Source: JASGTU01 sp963821815 (GTDB lineage: Bacteria > Chloroflexota > Anaerolineae > Caldilineales > Caldilineaceae). Taken from it: a stretch of DNA of 64,000 nucleotides. Location of the stretch: positions 2,542,001 to 2,606,000 of the forward strand of contig CAWGFG010000006.1 in NCBI GenBank assembly GCA_963821815.1. The letters are read 5' to 3'. Position 1 is the first letter of the stretch. Every line of letters begins with the position of its first letter. Below are positions 26,354 to 35,362 of the stretch, piece after piece. Made by a program: the position numbers and the translations under genes. The notes below the pieces were generated by a model. That model did no database searches, had not been told where the DNA came from, and saw only the letters and a list, made by a program, of their open reading frames with translations.

Positions 26354-27304
26354 ATGGAATTAGCAATGATGGTAAACCTTTTGGCTGCAGGAATACGTTC
26401 AGGAACGCCCATTCTCTTTGCCAGCATCGGAGAGATCTTCGCTGAGCGCTCCGGTGTGTTGAATCTCGGCGTCGAAGGCATGATGCTCATGGGCGCAATG
26501 TCCGCCTACGGCGTCGCCTATGGCACTGGTAGTGCTTGGGCTGGACTAGCCGTGGCGATGGCTGCCGGAGGATTAATGGCGCTGCTTCATGCTTTCGTCA
26601 CCATCACATTGCGCGCGGATCAGGTCGTGAGCGGTTTGGCGCTAACCTTTGTGGGCATGGGTTTGAGCGCCGTGATTGGCGCACCCTTTGTGGAGATTAA
26701 GCAGGCGCCGCGCCTGCCCGCCTTCGACATTCCGCTGTTGTCCAACATTCCTGTCATCGGTCCGATCTTTTTCCAGCAGAATATCATCGTCTACATTGGC
26801 TTTCTTGTAGCGCCGTTGGCGTGGTTCTATATCTATCGCACACGACTGGGCTTGGAGCTACGTGCCATTGGCGAATATCCGGCAGCGGCAGATGCGCAGG
26901 GCATCAATGTCATTCGTCAACGCTACCTCTACGTGATCTTGGGGGGCGTACTGGCGGGGGCGGGCGGCGCTTCGCTGAGCCTGGCAATCACACCGCTGTG
27001 GTTGGAGAACATGACCGCCGGTATCGGCTGGATTGCCGTCGGCCTCGTCATCTTCGCAGGCTGGAATCCGCTAAATGCCGCGCTTGGCTCCTACCTATTT
27101 GGCGCAATACGGCGCTTGCCGCTTGACCTGCAGGCCCTGTCGCTCTTCCTACGCCATCCAACTTGGGGTTACTTCACCAATATGCTGCCCTATTTATTTA
27201 CTATTGTCGTGCTGATCATCGGCTCGCGCGAAGCCATGCGAAAGCGCACCGGCGCTCCAGCCGCTCTCGGACAACCCTATGTCCGTGAAGAGCGCGGCGG
27301 CTAG
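26354..27304 (+). CDS. ABC transporter permease, BMP/nucleoside type, second subunit
   Basis: A 316-residue permease of the same RbsC-like family. The typical motifs are FASIGEIFAERSGVLNLGVEG near the N-terminus and LRAIGEYPAAADAQGINV in the cytoplasmic coupling loop. Length and order match the second permease of nucleoside importers such as NupC/YufQ. I start it at ATG 26354, just before the first hydrophobic helix; TTG 26318 is in frame but adds 12 polar residues. It ends the importer operon, 20 bp before a gene for an unrelated membrane protein. Confidence 0.9.
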   Translation: MELAMMVNLLAAGIRSGTPILFASIGEIFAERSGVLNLGVEGMMLMGAMSAYGVAYGTGSAWAGLAVAMAAGGLMALLHAFVTITLRADQVVSGLALTFVGMGLSAVIGAPFVEIKQAPRLPAFDIPLLSNIPVIGPIFFQQNIIVYIGFLVAPLAWFYIYRTRLGLELRAIGEYPAAADAQGINVIRQRYLYVILGGVLAGAGGASLSLAITPLWLENMTAGIGWIAVGLVIFAGWNPLNAALGSYLFGAIRRLPLDLQALSLFLRHPTWGYFTNMLPYLFTIVVLIIGSREAMRKRTGAPAALGQPYVREERGG

Positions 27305-27324
27305 TTCTGCTCTATACTTACATT

Positions 27325-27864
27325 ATGCTGCCTCCATCGCACATCGCCTATACTTTTCTAGCGCTGAACCTGGCCCAGGATCGGCTGGGTGTGGCCAAGG
27401 ACGCCGATTATCGACTGGTGGCGTTGGCAGCGGTTGGTCCGGACCTCATCGACAAACCGCTTGCTTGGGCGTATTTCTACAAGCGTTATCGCTCGGCCGT
27501 GCTCTATGCGCACACGCTCATTGCCACTCTGCTGGTCATACTGGTTACGCTGTTGCGCTTGCCACAGCTCGTAGTCTACGCAATCGCTTTCATTGGTCAT
27601 CTGCTACTCGACCGCATCTGGAAGTACCCCGACACATTCTACTGGCCATTTCGCGGCTGGCGCTTCCATGTTTGGGGCAAGCGGGGTTCGGAGCAGGAGA
27701 AGATCGGCCTGGCCTACTGGTTTGCCTTCACGCGACGCTCAGAGCTTTGGGGCTGGGAGTTAGGCGGCATGATTGCACTGGCTATATTCGTCTATCGCAA
27801 CCAACTGTATCAGCCAGGTCCGCTACTTGATTTCATCTTCACCGGCAGACTGCAGCGTTTCTAG
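27325..27864 (+). CDS. Membrane protein resembling metal-dependent hydrolase family DUF457/YdjM
   Basis: A 179-residue protein that starts MLPPSHIAYTFLALN and has an AVGPDLIDKP motif, a histidine in LYAHTLI, and a GHLLLDRIW motif. This His-Asp-His-His/Asp arrangement across membrane helices is typical of membrane-bound metal-dependent hydrolase-like proteins (YdjM/YbcI group). About four helices are predicted by eye. The substrate is unknown. It lies between the importer operon and the flippase gene, 26 bp before the latter, on the same strand. Confidence 0.65.
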   Translation: MLPPSHIAYTFLALNLAQDRLGVAKDADYRLVALAAVGPDLIDKPLAWAYFYKRYRSAVLYAHTLIATLLVILVTLLRLPQLVVYAIAFIGHLLLDRIWKYPDTFYWPFRGWRFHVWGKRGSEQEKIGLAYWFAFTRRSELWGWELGGMIALAIFVYRNQLYQPGPLLDFIFTGRLQRF

Positions 27865-27890
27865 GTTGCGGCTGCCGAACCACCTTGACT

Positions 27891-29363
27891 ATGCCATCTG
27901 ACGAACCCAAAGCATCAAACGTAACTCACGGTGAGGTGAGCGGTTCGTTGCTGCGTCGCGTCCTCGTCAACACAGGCGCGCTTTCCGGCTCCAGCTTGTG
28001 GCGCATCGGCATCAGTTTCCTGCTGCAACTGCTCATCGCCCGCATACTAGGCATACAAGCGCTCGGCATCTACACGGTTGCGTTGGCCTTTCTGAACGTT
28101 GGGCAGGTGGTCAGCGAGCTGGGCCTGCCGTCGTTGCTGACGCGTGACCTGGCGGCAAAACCAGGGCAGCGTCGCACGTACTTCATGGTTTCTCTGCGCG
28201 TGCAAACCGTTGCAGCTCTGTTCGTCTGGGCGGGCATCATCATCCTGGCGTTTGCACTCCCGTATGAAGCAAGCGTGCGTATCGCGCTCATCCTGATCGG
28301 CTCATCACTTCCCTTCTACGCCGTTACGTCTGCCAGCGAAACGCTCTTTCGTGCTGCCGAACGCATGGAACTAGTGCTGGCGGTGGAAGCGTCCGTCAAT
28401 CTGCTGATCATGATCATCAGCGTGGTCATACTGCTGACCTATCCGTCCGTACAACTGCTCATCGGCGTACTCGTGGTCACGCAGGTGATGTCAGCTATGA
28501 TCTGCCTCTTAATCCTCGTCCGCACGCGCTTGGTGCGTGGCGAGCAGGAGTCCGTACACATCAGCCTGCTACCGCTTTGGCATCAATCGCGGACCTTCTT
28601 TGCGTTGGCCATCGCCGAAGTGCTGCAGCAACGTCTCGACATCCTGCTGCTGAGCGTGGTTGCTGGTCCGATCGTCACCGGCATCTATTCCGCAGCCTAC
28701 AACCTGGTGCGGGTTGCTGTGAAACTCGTGCAGAGCTATTGGCAGGCGCTCTATCCCACGCTCAGTCGCCTGTACTCCGAGCAGGTCAGACGGCACACAT
28801 TGCTGTCCGAAACCAGCTTTCGATACGGGCTGATGCTCATGTTGTTGGCAGCTTCTTTGGTGACGATCTCGGCTCCTGAGCTAATCCGTCTCATATACAC
28901 AGCGGAATATGCCGAGTCTGCACAAGTGCTGAAATGGCTCATATGGACCAGCCCTGCGCTATTCGTGGAGAGCTATGCTGTCATTCAGTTTATGGTCCAG
29001 AACCGCCAGCGTCTTGGGCTTGCCGTCATCGCAGTCAACTTACTCATCGTCATTGTATTACTGCCCGTACTTTCCACTCAATACGGGGCTACCGGCGCTA
29101 GTTTGGCATCCTTGACGGCTGTTGCCATCGGTGCCATCACGGGCCTTGCACTTCTGCACGGCCGCGGGCAAATCGTCAACATCATTCAGACCACGATGCT
29201 CTGGGCGATTGCGGTTGGAATAACGCTGCTGTCTACGGCGATTCCTGTCCACTGGCTGTTCAAGTGTGCGCTGGCATTAATTCTCATCCCGGAGCTCTAT
29301 CTGGGCATCCGTGCCATCCGCATCCGAGAACTGCTCCGCCTACAGACTGCATTTCGCTCGTAG
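27891..29363 (+). CDS. Polysaccharide flippase (Wzx/MOP superfamily)
   Basis: About 490 residues with twelve to fourteen hydrophobic helices, beginning with a polar N-terminus and the SGSSLWRIGISFLLQLLIAR first helix region. The pattern LGIQALGIYTVALAFLNVGQ and the later IYSAAYNLVRV repeat are typical of Wzx-like lipid-linked oligosaccharide flippases. It would move undecaprenyl-linked repeat units, or another glycolipid, across the membrane. The start is ATG 27891 (TTG 27885 is in frame). It is the first clear polysaccharide gene of the cluster that runs to 46,556, separated from the next gene by a 177-bp gap with its own promoter. Confidence 0.88.
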   Translation: MPSDEPKASNVTHGEVSGSLLRRVLVNTGALSGSSLWRIGISFLLQLLIARILGIQALGIYTVALAFLNVGQVVSELGLPSLLTRDLAAKPGQRRTYFMVSLRVQTVAALFVWAGIIILAFALPYEASVRIALILIGSSLPFYAVTSASETLFRAAERMELVLAVEASVNLLIMIISVVILLTYPSVQLLIGVLVVTQVMSAMICLLILVRTRLVRGEQESVHISLLPLWHQSRTFFALAIAEVLQQRLDILLLSVVAGPIVTGIYSAAYNLVRVAVKLVQSYWQALYPTLSRLYSEQVRRHTLLSETSFRYGLMLMLLAASLVTISAPELIRLIYTAEYAESAQVLKWLIWTSPALFVESYAVIQFMVQNRQRLGLAVIAVNLLIVIVLLPVLSTQYGATGASLASLTAVAIGAITGLALLHGRGQIVNIIQTTMLWAIAVGITLLSTAIPVHWLFKCALALILIPELYLGIRAIRIRELLRLQTAFRS

Positions 29364-29374
29364 CCGTCACAAGT

Positions 29375-29403
29375 TTGTACAGACTGCCACCGTCCATTAC
29401 AAT
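29375..29403 (+). promoter_or_regulatory. Sigma70-type promoter for the surface-glycan operon
   Basis: TTGTAC (29375-29380) and TACAAT (29398-29403) are separated by 17 bp. It lies just after the flippase gene and upstream of the GT4 gene that heads the run of close or overlapping genes to 46,556. Confidence 0.6.
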
Positions 29404-29540
29404 GCGCTACCGAGACCCGCTAGTATTTAGCGGTGTTTTTTGGTGCGGTGCGCATGTGTACTGCTAGATCTCGGCGAGAATTGTCGCATGGACGCAATAG
29501 GACGTCGAAAGGCGTTATCAGACAGACGGTTTTGAATTCG

Positions 29541-30905
29541 ATGGGCGACAATCGTTCGAAGCGAGAATTAGCATATGTAGAGGAACGCCCCCAGGCGGAG
29601 AGACCATATCGCGTGCTCATGATCGCACCGACCAGCTTCTTTGCAGACTATGGCTGTCATGTACGCATCTTGGAAGAGGCGCGCGTCCTGCAAAGCTTGG
29701 GCCACCAGGTGACTGTTGCCACCTATCACAATGGCCGCGACTTATCGGATATTCACATCGAGCGTACACTACCCATTCCCTGGCGCAGACAGTACGAAGT
29801 TGGCTCCAGCCGCCACAAGATTGCCTTTGACGCGCTGCTAGGATGGAAGACGCTGAGTCTGCTGATCCGCAATCGCTACGATGTGATACACGCACATCTA
29901 CACGAAGGCGCGCTGATCGGTCATGTGCTGGGCAAGCTGACACGCACACCTGTCGTCTTTGATTTCCAGGGCAGCCTCACGGAAGAAATGCTGGACCACG
30001 GATTTATACAGCGGGATAGTTCGGTATTTGGTCCGCTGCGCAAGTTGGAAACCTGGATTGATCGCACCTCTCGCGTCATTTTCACGAGCTCAACACACGC
30101 CGAAGGCATTCTCATCAACCAGTTCGGCTGTATGCCAAGCCAGATCCGAGCGCTGCCGGACTGCGTGAATACGGATGTGTTTGTACCCGCCGCGCAACAG
30201 GATCAGCAGGCGATTGCCGAACTTCGCACAGCGGTTGGATTGGCTAGCGATGCAAAGGTTATTGTTTACCTGGGATTGTTGGCTAAATACCAGGGAACGG
30301 ACCTGCTACTGGAGGCGTTTGAACGTATCCTGGCTGAGCACCATAACGTATATCTGTTGCTGATGGGATTTCCTGGCGTCCAGTATTATCAGATGAAGGC
30401 TGACTCACTAGGCATACGCGATCATGTACTGTTCACCGGGCGAGTCCCCTATGAGGTTGCGCCGCTCCACCTTGCGCTGGGCGACGTAGCGGTTGCGCCA
30501 AAAATGAGCTTGACGGAAAGCTCTGGTAAGCTGCTCAACTACATGGCGGCGGCACTGCCGACGGTGGCGTTTGACACGCCGGTGGCACGTGAGTACCTGG
30601 GCGAAGACGGACTGTATGCACTTCACGGAGATGCGGCAAGCTTGGCTGAAAAGCTCTGTCAGGTGCTCTATCCGTCCCAAGATGATGGTAGCATGCGCAA
30701 TCGGGCAAACCGGTTGCGTTTGCGCGCGGAGGAGATGTTCGACTGGCGGTCAACAGTCGACGTTATTGTGGATGCCTACAGTGATGTAACTGCCAGGGCG
30801 GCTAAGCAGACGCCAAGGGGTAAGGATCAGCCAGTTTGCGCAGATGCAGACAACGAAATGGATCATCGGTCCGAAAGGACAATGTCGACAGGAAAAGTAG
30901 TATGA
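29541..30905 (+). CDS. GT4 family glycosyltransferase
   Basis: A retaining GT-B-fold transferase of about 454 residues. The N-terminal half has the acceptor-side motif ADYGCHVRILEEARVLQSLGH and DVIHAHLHEGALIG. The C-terminal half has the nucleotide-sugar-binding blocks IVYLGLLAKYQGTDLLLEAF, VLFTGRVPYE and the EX7E-like SLTESSGKLLNYMA. These identify GT4, but donor and acceptor cannot be read. I start at ATG 29541; an ATG-less 36-residue upstream extension reaches 29433 but is basic and unlike the family. The stop overlaps the next start (ATGA, 30902-30905), showing tight coupling with the secreted protein downstream. Confidence 0.88.
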   Translation: MGDNRSKRELAYVEERPQAERPYRVLMIAPTSFFADYGCHVRILEEARVLQSLGHQVTVATYHNGRDLSDIHIERTLPIPWRRQYEVGSSRHKIAFDALLGWKTLSLLIRNRYDVIHAHLHEGALIGHVLGKLTRTPVVFDFQGSLTEEMLDHGFIQRDSSVFGPLRKLETWIDRTSRVIFTSSTHAEGILINQFGCMPSQIRALPDCVNTDVFVPAAQQDQQAIAELRTAVGLASDAKVIVYLGLLAKYQGTDLLLEAFERILAEHHNVYLLLMGFPGVQYYQMKADSLGIRDHVLFTGRVPYEVAPLHLALGDVAVAPKMSLTESSGKLLNYMAAALPTVAFDTPVAREYLGEDGLYALHGDAASLAEKLCQVLYPSQDDGSMRNRANRLRLRAEEMFDWRSTVDVIVDAYSDVTARAAKQTPRGKDQPVCADADNEMDHRSERTMSTGKVV

Positions 30906-32164
30906 ACCAACCACACAATTGGTGTTCGTCTCAGATATCTGACGCTCACGTGGTCGGCGGAAAGGCCAGTGGCGTGGTAGGCGCCCGGTCAGGCATACGC
31001 CATTCTTGGCGCTCACTTGTTCTGATCGCAACTCTTTTTGTTGGCGTTCTTCTTGCGCTATCATCGACGGTCGTCCGAGCCGATTCGATACAGGCCGAGT
31101 CGCAGCGCACGGGCTTCCGTATCGACTATCCTTCGTCATTGGCGCCGAAGTACGTTGCTTGGGAAGAACCTGGCAAGGCGTGGTTTACATCACCTGAACT
31201 GGACCTCATCGGCCTTGTGACGCGCAATTCCGACGCCTACGGCAAAATAGTCTCATTCAACATACAATACCTTGCGCTGGACTCCGGTACAGTACCCTAT
31301 GACATTGTCTATGCTGACGATACAGTCTGGTATACCGCCTTTGGCACAGGCAAACTGGGACGCATTGATGTTAGTGGGAGCGAACCTGTTACGGAACCGA
31401 CGGCTGAATATGCCTTGCCCACAACAAACACACAGCCAACTAGCTTGGCCGTTTCACCGGACGGCACTATCTGGATCGTGTCGGCCAATGTGGCTGAACT
31501 CATCCATTTTGATCCCGTTACAGAACAGTTCGAGACGTTTGATTACAGTGCTCAACTCGGCAGCAGTCAATCCATATCAACCGAGACCACGTATCCCGAT
31601 ATTGCAATTGGCAGCAGCATACGCATTTGGTTTACAGTGCCTGGCGCCAGTTTCGTCAGTGTTTATGAAGTGGAGCGTGCGGTTTTTTCCAAGGTTGGTT
31701 TCAATTCGTCGCCAGCTGGATTCACAGTCACAGAGCCCACGGCCATTGTTGTCGATGCCTCAAGCGGTGGCTCTATTCCCGGCGGCAATCCATGGGTTGT
31801 CACTATGGGCCAGAACCTGATTGGCCGCTATTCGCCTGATACGTTAGGCGCGTGGTACTGGCTTCCGATACCTACCGAAAATGCGGCGCCGCGTGATTTG
31901 GCCTTCTACGACAATGGTGGGACATGGGATTTTTGGTTCACAGAAAACAGTGTTGGCCAACTTGGACGGTTGAATATCACAAGTGACCTGCAATCGTATA
32001 AGTTCAGTGAGATTCAGCAGGTCGAAGGTAGCAAGCCATGGGGAATCACTGTGGGCGGTGACGAACATGTTTGGTATGCGCAATCGGGAAATCGTCTAGT
32101 ATCGGAACTGGTACCGCCCTACACCGAATTTATATACATGCCCAGCATTTTCGTGAGTGAATAG
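30902..32164 (+). CDS. Secreted beta-propeller protein resembling virginiamycin B lyase (Vgb) family
   Basis: A 420-residue exported protein. A hydrophobic signal segment (SLVLIATLFVGVLLALSSTVVRA, residues about 38-60) follows an unusually long N-terminal region. The mature part repeats short strand blocks with aromatic turn motifs: KAWFTSPELDLIGLV, TVWYTAFGTGKLGRID, TIWIVSANVAELIHFD, IRIWFTVPGA, FWFTENSVGQLGRLN and HVWYAQSGNRLVSEL. The W-F/Y-T spacing is that of Vgb/streptogramin lyase-like propellers. The outer-surface location and operon position suggest binding or trimming of the exported glycan rather than antibiotic degradation. Overlap with the GT4 gene implies coupled expression. Confidence 0.72.
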   Translation: MNQPHNWCSSQISDAHVVGGKASGVVGARSGIRHSWRSLVLIATLFVGVLLALSSTVVRADSIQAESQRTGFRIDYPSSLAPKYVAWEEPGKAWFTSPELDLIGLVTRNSDAYGKIVSFNIQYLALDSGTVPYDIVYADDTVWYTAFGTGKLGRIDVSGSEPVTEPTAEYALPTTNTQPTSLAVSPDGTIWIVSANVAELIHFDPVTEQFETFDYSAQLGSSQSISTETTYPDIAIGSSIRIWFTVPGASFVSVYEVERAVFSKVGFNSSPAGFTVTEPTAIVVDASSGGSIPGGNPWVVTMGQNLIGRYSPDTLGAWYWLPIPTENAAPRDLAFYDNGGTWDFWFTENSVGQLGRLNITSDLQSYKFSEIQQVEGSKPWGITVGGDEHVWYAQSGNRLVSELVPPYTEFIYMPSIFVSE

Positions 32165-33772
32165 ATGAGGGATTTTTACATAAAGAAGATAATACGACGT
32201 AGCAGTCAACATCGGATAATCGCATCTGCCATACTTTTGTCTGCGGCATTCTTATTGGTCTCGCAAGTCGCGCTGCCCACGAAAGTACGAGCCGAATTGA
32301 ATTCGCCCATTCAGTCCGAGGGCGATTCGGTCAACACCAACTCGACCAATTCGATGGTGTTTGTCCCGTCATTGGGCAAGACGGTTTGTTGGGCGACGCA
32401 GGAACCGCATCTATACGGCGTACAGATGTACGGTAAGACCGGAGAGGACAGCGAATTTTACGATGAAATGCTGGATCTCGACCTAGACTGGATACGCGTT
32501 CCCGTAAAGTGGTCACAAGCCGAAACGAAAGAACATAATCCGCCTGTGTACGACTGGTCATACGCGGATGCTGCCGTGCAGGCAGCCCTGGAGGATCAAG
32601 GCTGCAAACGCATTATACTGACATATCAATCTGCACCGGACTGGGCTGTGACTTTCTTTGCAGAGTCTGCCCTAAAAGCCGAGAAGCTAACCTCATTTGC
32701 ATACTTTTTAACAGCGCTAGCCGAACGATATGACGGTGACGGTATTGACGATGCTGCGGGTTCACCGGTAGTTAACTACTTCGAACTGTACAATGAACCG
32801 GACAGTTCGGTCCTGAACTATGGCCATAGCGGTTGGGGTGATCCATTCGGCGACACTTTGAATCATCAGGAATACGTCGACATGTTGAGTGTTGCCTATC
32901 CGGCGATCAAAGCCGCCAACCCCAAAGCGCAAGTCTTGCTCGGAGGCGTCGCGCATGATTGGTTTGCGGCCAATGTGGAACATCCTGATCGGGACGGCAT
33001 GTTCGTCGAGGACTTCTTGTTCGACGTGCTGGAATTAGGCGCTGGTAAATATTTCGACATCTTCAATGTGCACGTATATCCCAGCTTTGGGGAAACGTGG
33101 ATTCCTCAGGTTGACCCGGAATGTACGTTGACCAACAGCTGTACAGGGCCTGGTCTACTGGAGAAAGTTGCGGTCATGCGCAACCTGCTCGCTGCACATA
33201 ACCTAGAAGATAAGCCGATCTTCATCACGGAGTCGGGCTGGTACAGCGACGCAGACTCGGCAATCCAAAGCAATGAAACGATACACGCCCGCTATGTCGT
33301 CGAATTGGCAGTACAGGCAAAAGCGTCCGATGTAGACGTGATGATTCTCTTTTCGTTGGTTGATCCGGACCTCACCTTGCACAAGTACGGACTAATCGCA
33401 AGCAACGGTCGGAAGAAATTAGGCTACGGCGCTTATGCGGAAGTTGTGCAGCGCATGAGCGAAGCAACATTCATACGGAAGCTCTCTGATGGTGAGACCA
33501 CCGATCCGTTCATGGAAGCGTACGTTTTTGTGGACCATTCTACGGAACAAACCTTCTTGGTTGCATGGCGAGACCCGGCCAACATGGGCGAAGACCTGAA
33601 CAGCGATAGTCTACCGGACACTAACTTTGTGACGAAGCCGCTGACCCTGACGGGGAATGAGGCGCAGGTATATGATATGTACGGTGAACCAACCACCTAC
33701 CTGGTCGGTTCGCAAGGCGTTCTGTCCATCGACGTCGGCCCCGATCCGGTGTACATTGTCTTGACAAAATAG
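32165..33772 (+). CDS. Secreted glycoside hydrolase clan A-like (GH39/GH5-like) protein
   Basis: A 535-residue protein with a signal peptide (AILLSAAFLLVSQVALPTKVRA). A TIM-barrel hydrolase pattern follows: LDLDWIRVPVKWSQAE on the second strand, the acid/base E211 in LYNEPD, and the nucleophile E356 in FITESGW, at a spacing of about 145 residues that is normal for clan GH-A. A C-terminal beta domain (MYGEPTTYLVGS) closes the protein. It begins directly after the propeller gene stop. I infer that it hydrolyses or remodels a beta-linked polysaccharide outside the cell, possibly the polymer made by this cluster. The exact GH family cannot be set by eye. Confidence 0.78.
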   Translation: MRDFYIKKIIRRSSQHRIIASAILLSAAFLLVSQVALPTKVRAELNSPIQSEGDSVNTNSTNSMVFVPSLGKTVCWATQEPHLYGVQMYGKTGEDSEFYDEMLDLDLDWIRVPVKWSQAETKEHNPPVYDWSYADAAVQAALEDQGCKRIILTYQSAPDWAVTFFAESALKAEKLTSFAYFLTALAERYDGDGIDDAAGSPVVNYFELYNEPDSSVLNYGHSGWGDPFGDTLNHQEYVDMLSVAYPAIKAANPKAQVLLGGVAHDWFAANVEHPDRDGMFVEDFLFDVLELGAGKYFDIFNVHVYPSFGETWIPQVDPECTLTNSCTGPGLLEKVAVMRNLLAAHNLEDKPIFITESGWYSDADSAIQSNETIHARYVVELAVQAKASDVDVMILFSLVDPDLTLHKYGLIASNGRKKLGYGAYAEVVQRMSEATFIRKLSDGETTDPFMEAYVFVDHSTEQTFLVAWRDPANMGEDLNSDSLPDTNFVTKPLTLTGNEAQVYDMYGEPTTYLVGSQGVLSIDVGPDPVYIVLTK

Positions 33773-33797
33773 TGGTATATATTTGGAGAGAGATAAG

Positions 33798-35330
33798 TTG
33801 GAACTTAGAAAATATACAGCTACGATTGCGATACTCGGCGCTCTGATATTGTTGGCATTCACTGCTACTACGACGTTTGCACAACAGGAAGGCAGTGAGC
33901 CCTCAGCAGCGGTAAGTACTGTACAAAACCAAGTCTACCTTCCCAATACGGGCACGCCAACCGAACCTTTATGCCGTTTCGGCGTCAACAATGACGTAAC
34001 TGGCTACTACATCGATCCGTTGCGTGCTGGCTGGTTTATCAACTACAGCGCGACGAAGAACCCGGGGCACATTCAGGACAACGTGACCTATTTCCCCACC
34101 ATCCGGCTCACACAAGGCGCACTGGGCACTGCGCAGTATACGTATTCAATATGGGCTAATTGGAAAGAGACGAGCGAGGCAGAACTTCGGGAGACCATTG
34201 CAGAGCGACCAGGTTCTCACTGGCTCATCGGCAACGAACCGGACCGCGTCAATCGAACGCGAGGAGGCCAGGACGACATTGAGCCGCTGGCCTATGCAAC
34301 CGCTTTCCACGACCTCTATGACATCATCAAAGAGGTTGACCCGACTGCCCAGGTCATCGCCGGTAACATTGTACAGGCGACAGAATTGCGCATGAAGTGG
34401 CTCAGTGCTGTTGTTGAAGCCTACCAACAGAAGTACGGCGTGAAAATGCCAGCGGATGCGTGGGCGATCCATGCCTTCAACTTAAATGAGATCAACTGCC
34501 AATCGATTACGGATCCTGATCTATACTGGACGTGTTGGGGCGCTGAGACTGTGCCGGGCATCCCTGACACCAGCGGACAGGTCATAGACATTGATCTCAG
34601 CGACAGCATGGCCTTGTTCACTGGCAACATTGTGCGCATGCGAGAATGGATGACCGCCCACGGGTACCAGGGTTATCCGCTGTACGTCACCGAATACGGC
34701 ATCCTACCGGGTCCGCAGCAGGGGCACATTCAGTTTGATTACGCAAGAGTATCCGCGTTCATGGATAATACATTCAACTACATGCTAACCGAGACGGATG
34801 ATACGCACGGGGACCCTTCCGATGGCCATCGTCTCGTACAGCGTTTCTCCTGGTACAGCGTGTACGACAGAGACTTCAACGGAAGCCTTTTTAACAGCAA
34901 TGGATTCTTGACCGACTACGGCAATCATTATGCCGCTACCACGCAGGCCATATCAGAAGCCACCGACTTCTATCCGGTGACCTTCACAGCCGCGCCGAAC
35001 AGTTCAGGTGTGGAACTGCGAGCGCGCATTGCAAACAGCGGTAATACGGAACCGAAGCATGGTGTCCTCGTCCGCTTCTTCAACGGCAACCCGAACGATT
35101 CGGGAGTCCAAATAGGACCGGATTATGTTGAATACTTGCAAGGCTGCGGTGATGACATCGAAGTCATATATCAGTGGTCTATGGCAGCAGCCGGTGAGTA
35201 CTTGCTGTTCGTACAGGTGATCCCGCTGGACGGTTATTTCGAGACCGATACGACGAACAACACGAAGTATGCGATTGTCACGGTCGGCGCGGCGCAATCT
35301 GCGGATGCGGAGCCAGTTTCACAGCCATGA
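33798..35330 (+). CDS. Secreted GH-A-like barrel protein with C-terminal CARDB-like domain
   Basis: A 510-residue exported protein. The signal segment is TATIAILGALILLAFTATTTFA. The catalytic-barrel region has E147 in LIGNEPD and E299 in YVTEYG, again the pair of carboxylates expected for a clan GH-A hydrolase. The C-terminal 120 residues (VELRARIANSGNTEPKHGVLV, then TDTTNNTKYAIVTV) are a CARDB-like beta domain. I set the start at TTG 33798, with GGAGAG about seven bases upstream; TTG 33783 is also in frame. It is 25 bp after the previous hydrolase and shares only the general plan, not the sequence. The target polymer is unknown. Confidence 0.72.
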   Translation: MELRKYTATIAILGALILLAFTATTTFAQQEGSEPSAAVSTVQNQVYLPNTGTPTEPLCRFGVNNDVTGYYIDPLRAGWFINYSATKNPGHIQDNVTYFPTIRLTQGALGTAQYTYSIWANWKETSEAELRETIAERPGSHWLIGNEPDRVNRTRGGQDDIEPLAYATAFHDLYDIIKEVDPTAQVIAGNIVQATELRMKWLSAVVEAYQQKYGVKMPADAWAIHAFNLNEINCQSITDPDLYWTCWGAETVPGIPDTSGQVIDIDLSDSMALFTGNIVRMREWMTAHGYQGYPLYVTEYGILPGPQQGHIQFDYARVSAFMDNTFNYMLTETDDTHGDPSDGHRLVQRFSWYSVYDRDFNGSLFNSNGFLTDYGNHYAATTQAISEATDFYPVTFTAAPNSSGVELRARIANSGNTEPKHGVLVRFFNGNPNDSGVQIGPDYVEYLQGCGDDIEVIYQWSMAAAGEYLLFVQVIPLDGYFETDTTNNTKYAIVTVGAAQSADAEPVSQP

Positions 35331-35362
35331 CAGTCAGAAGCACGTTGGTGCAGTAGCGAATC

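Noticed and set aside
27279..27830. 183-residue frame overlapping the second permease and the DUF457-like gene
   Set aside because: The DUF457-like frame has conserved His/Asp motifs and membrane helices; this one does not.
30902..32164. Virginiamycin B lyase as a specific antibiotic-resistance function
   Set aside because: Only the propeller fold pattern is supported; a signal peptide and the glycan-operon position argue for a different role.
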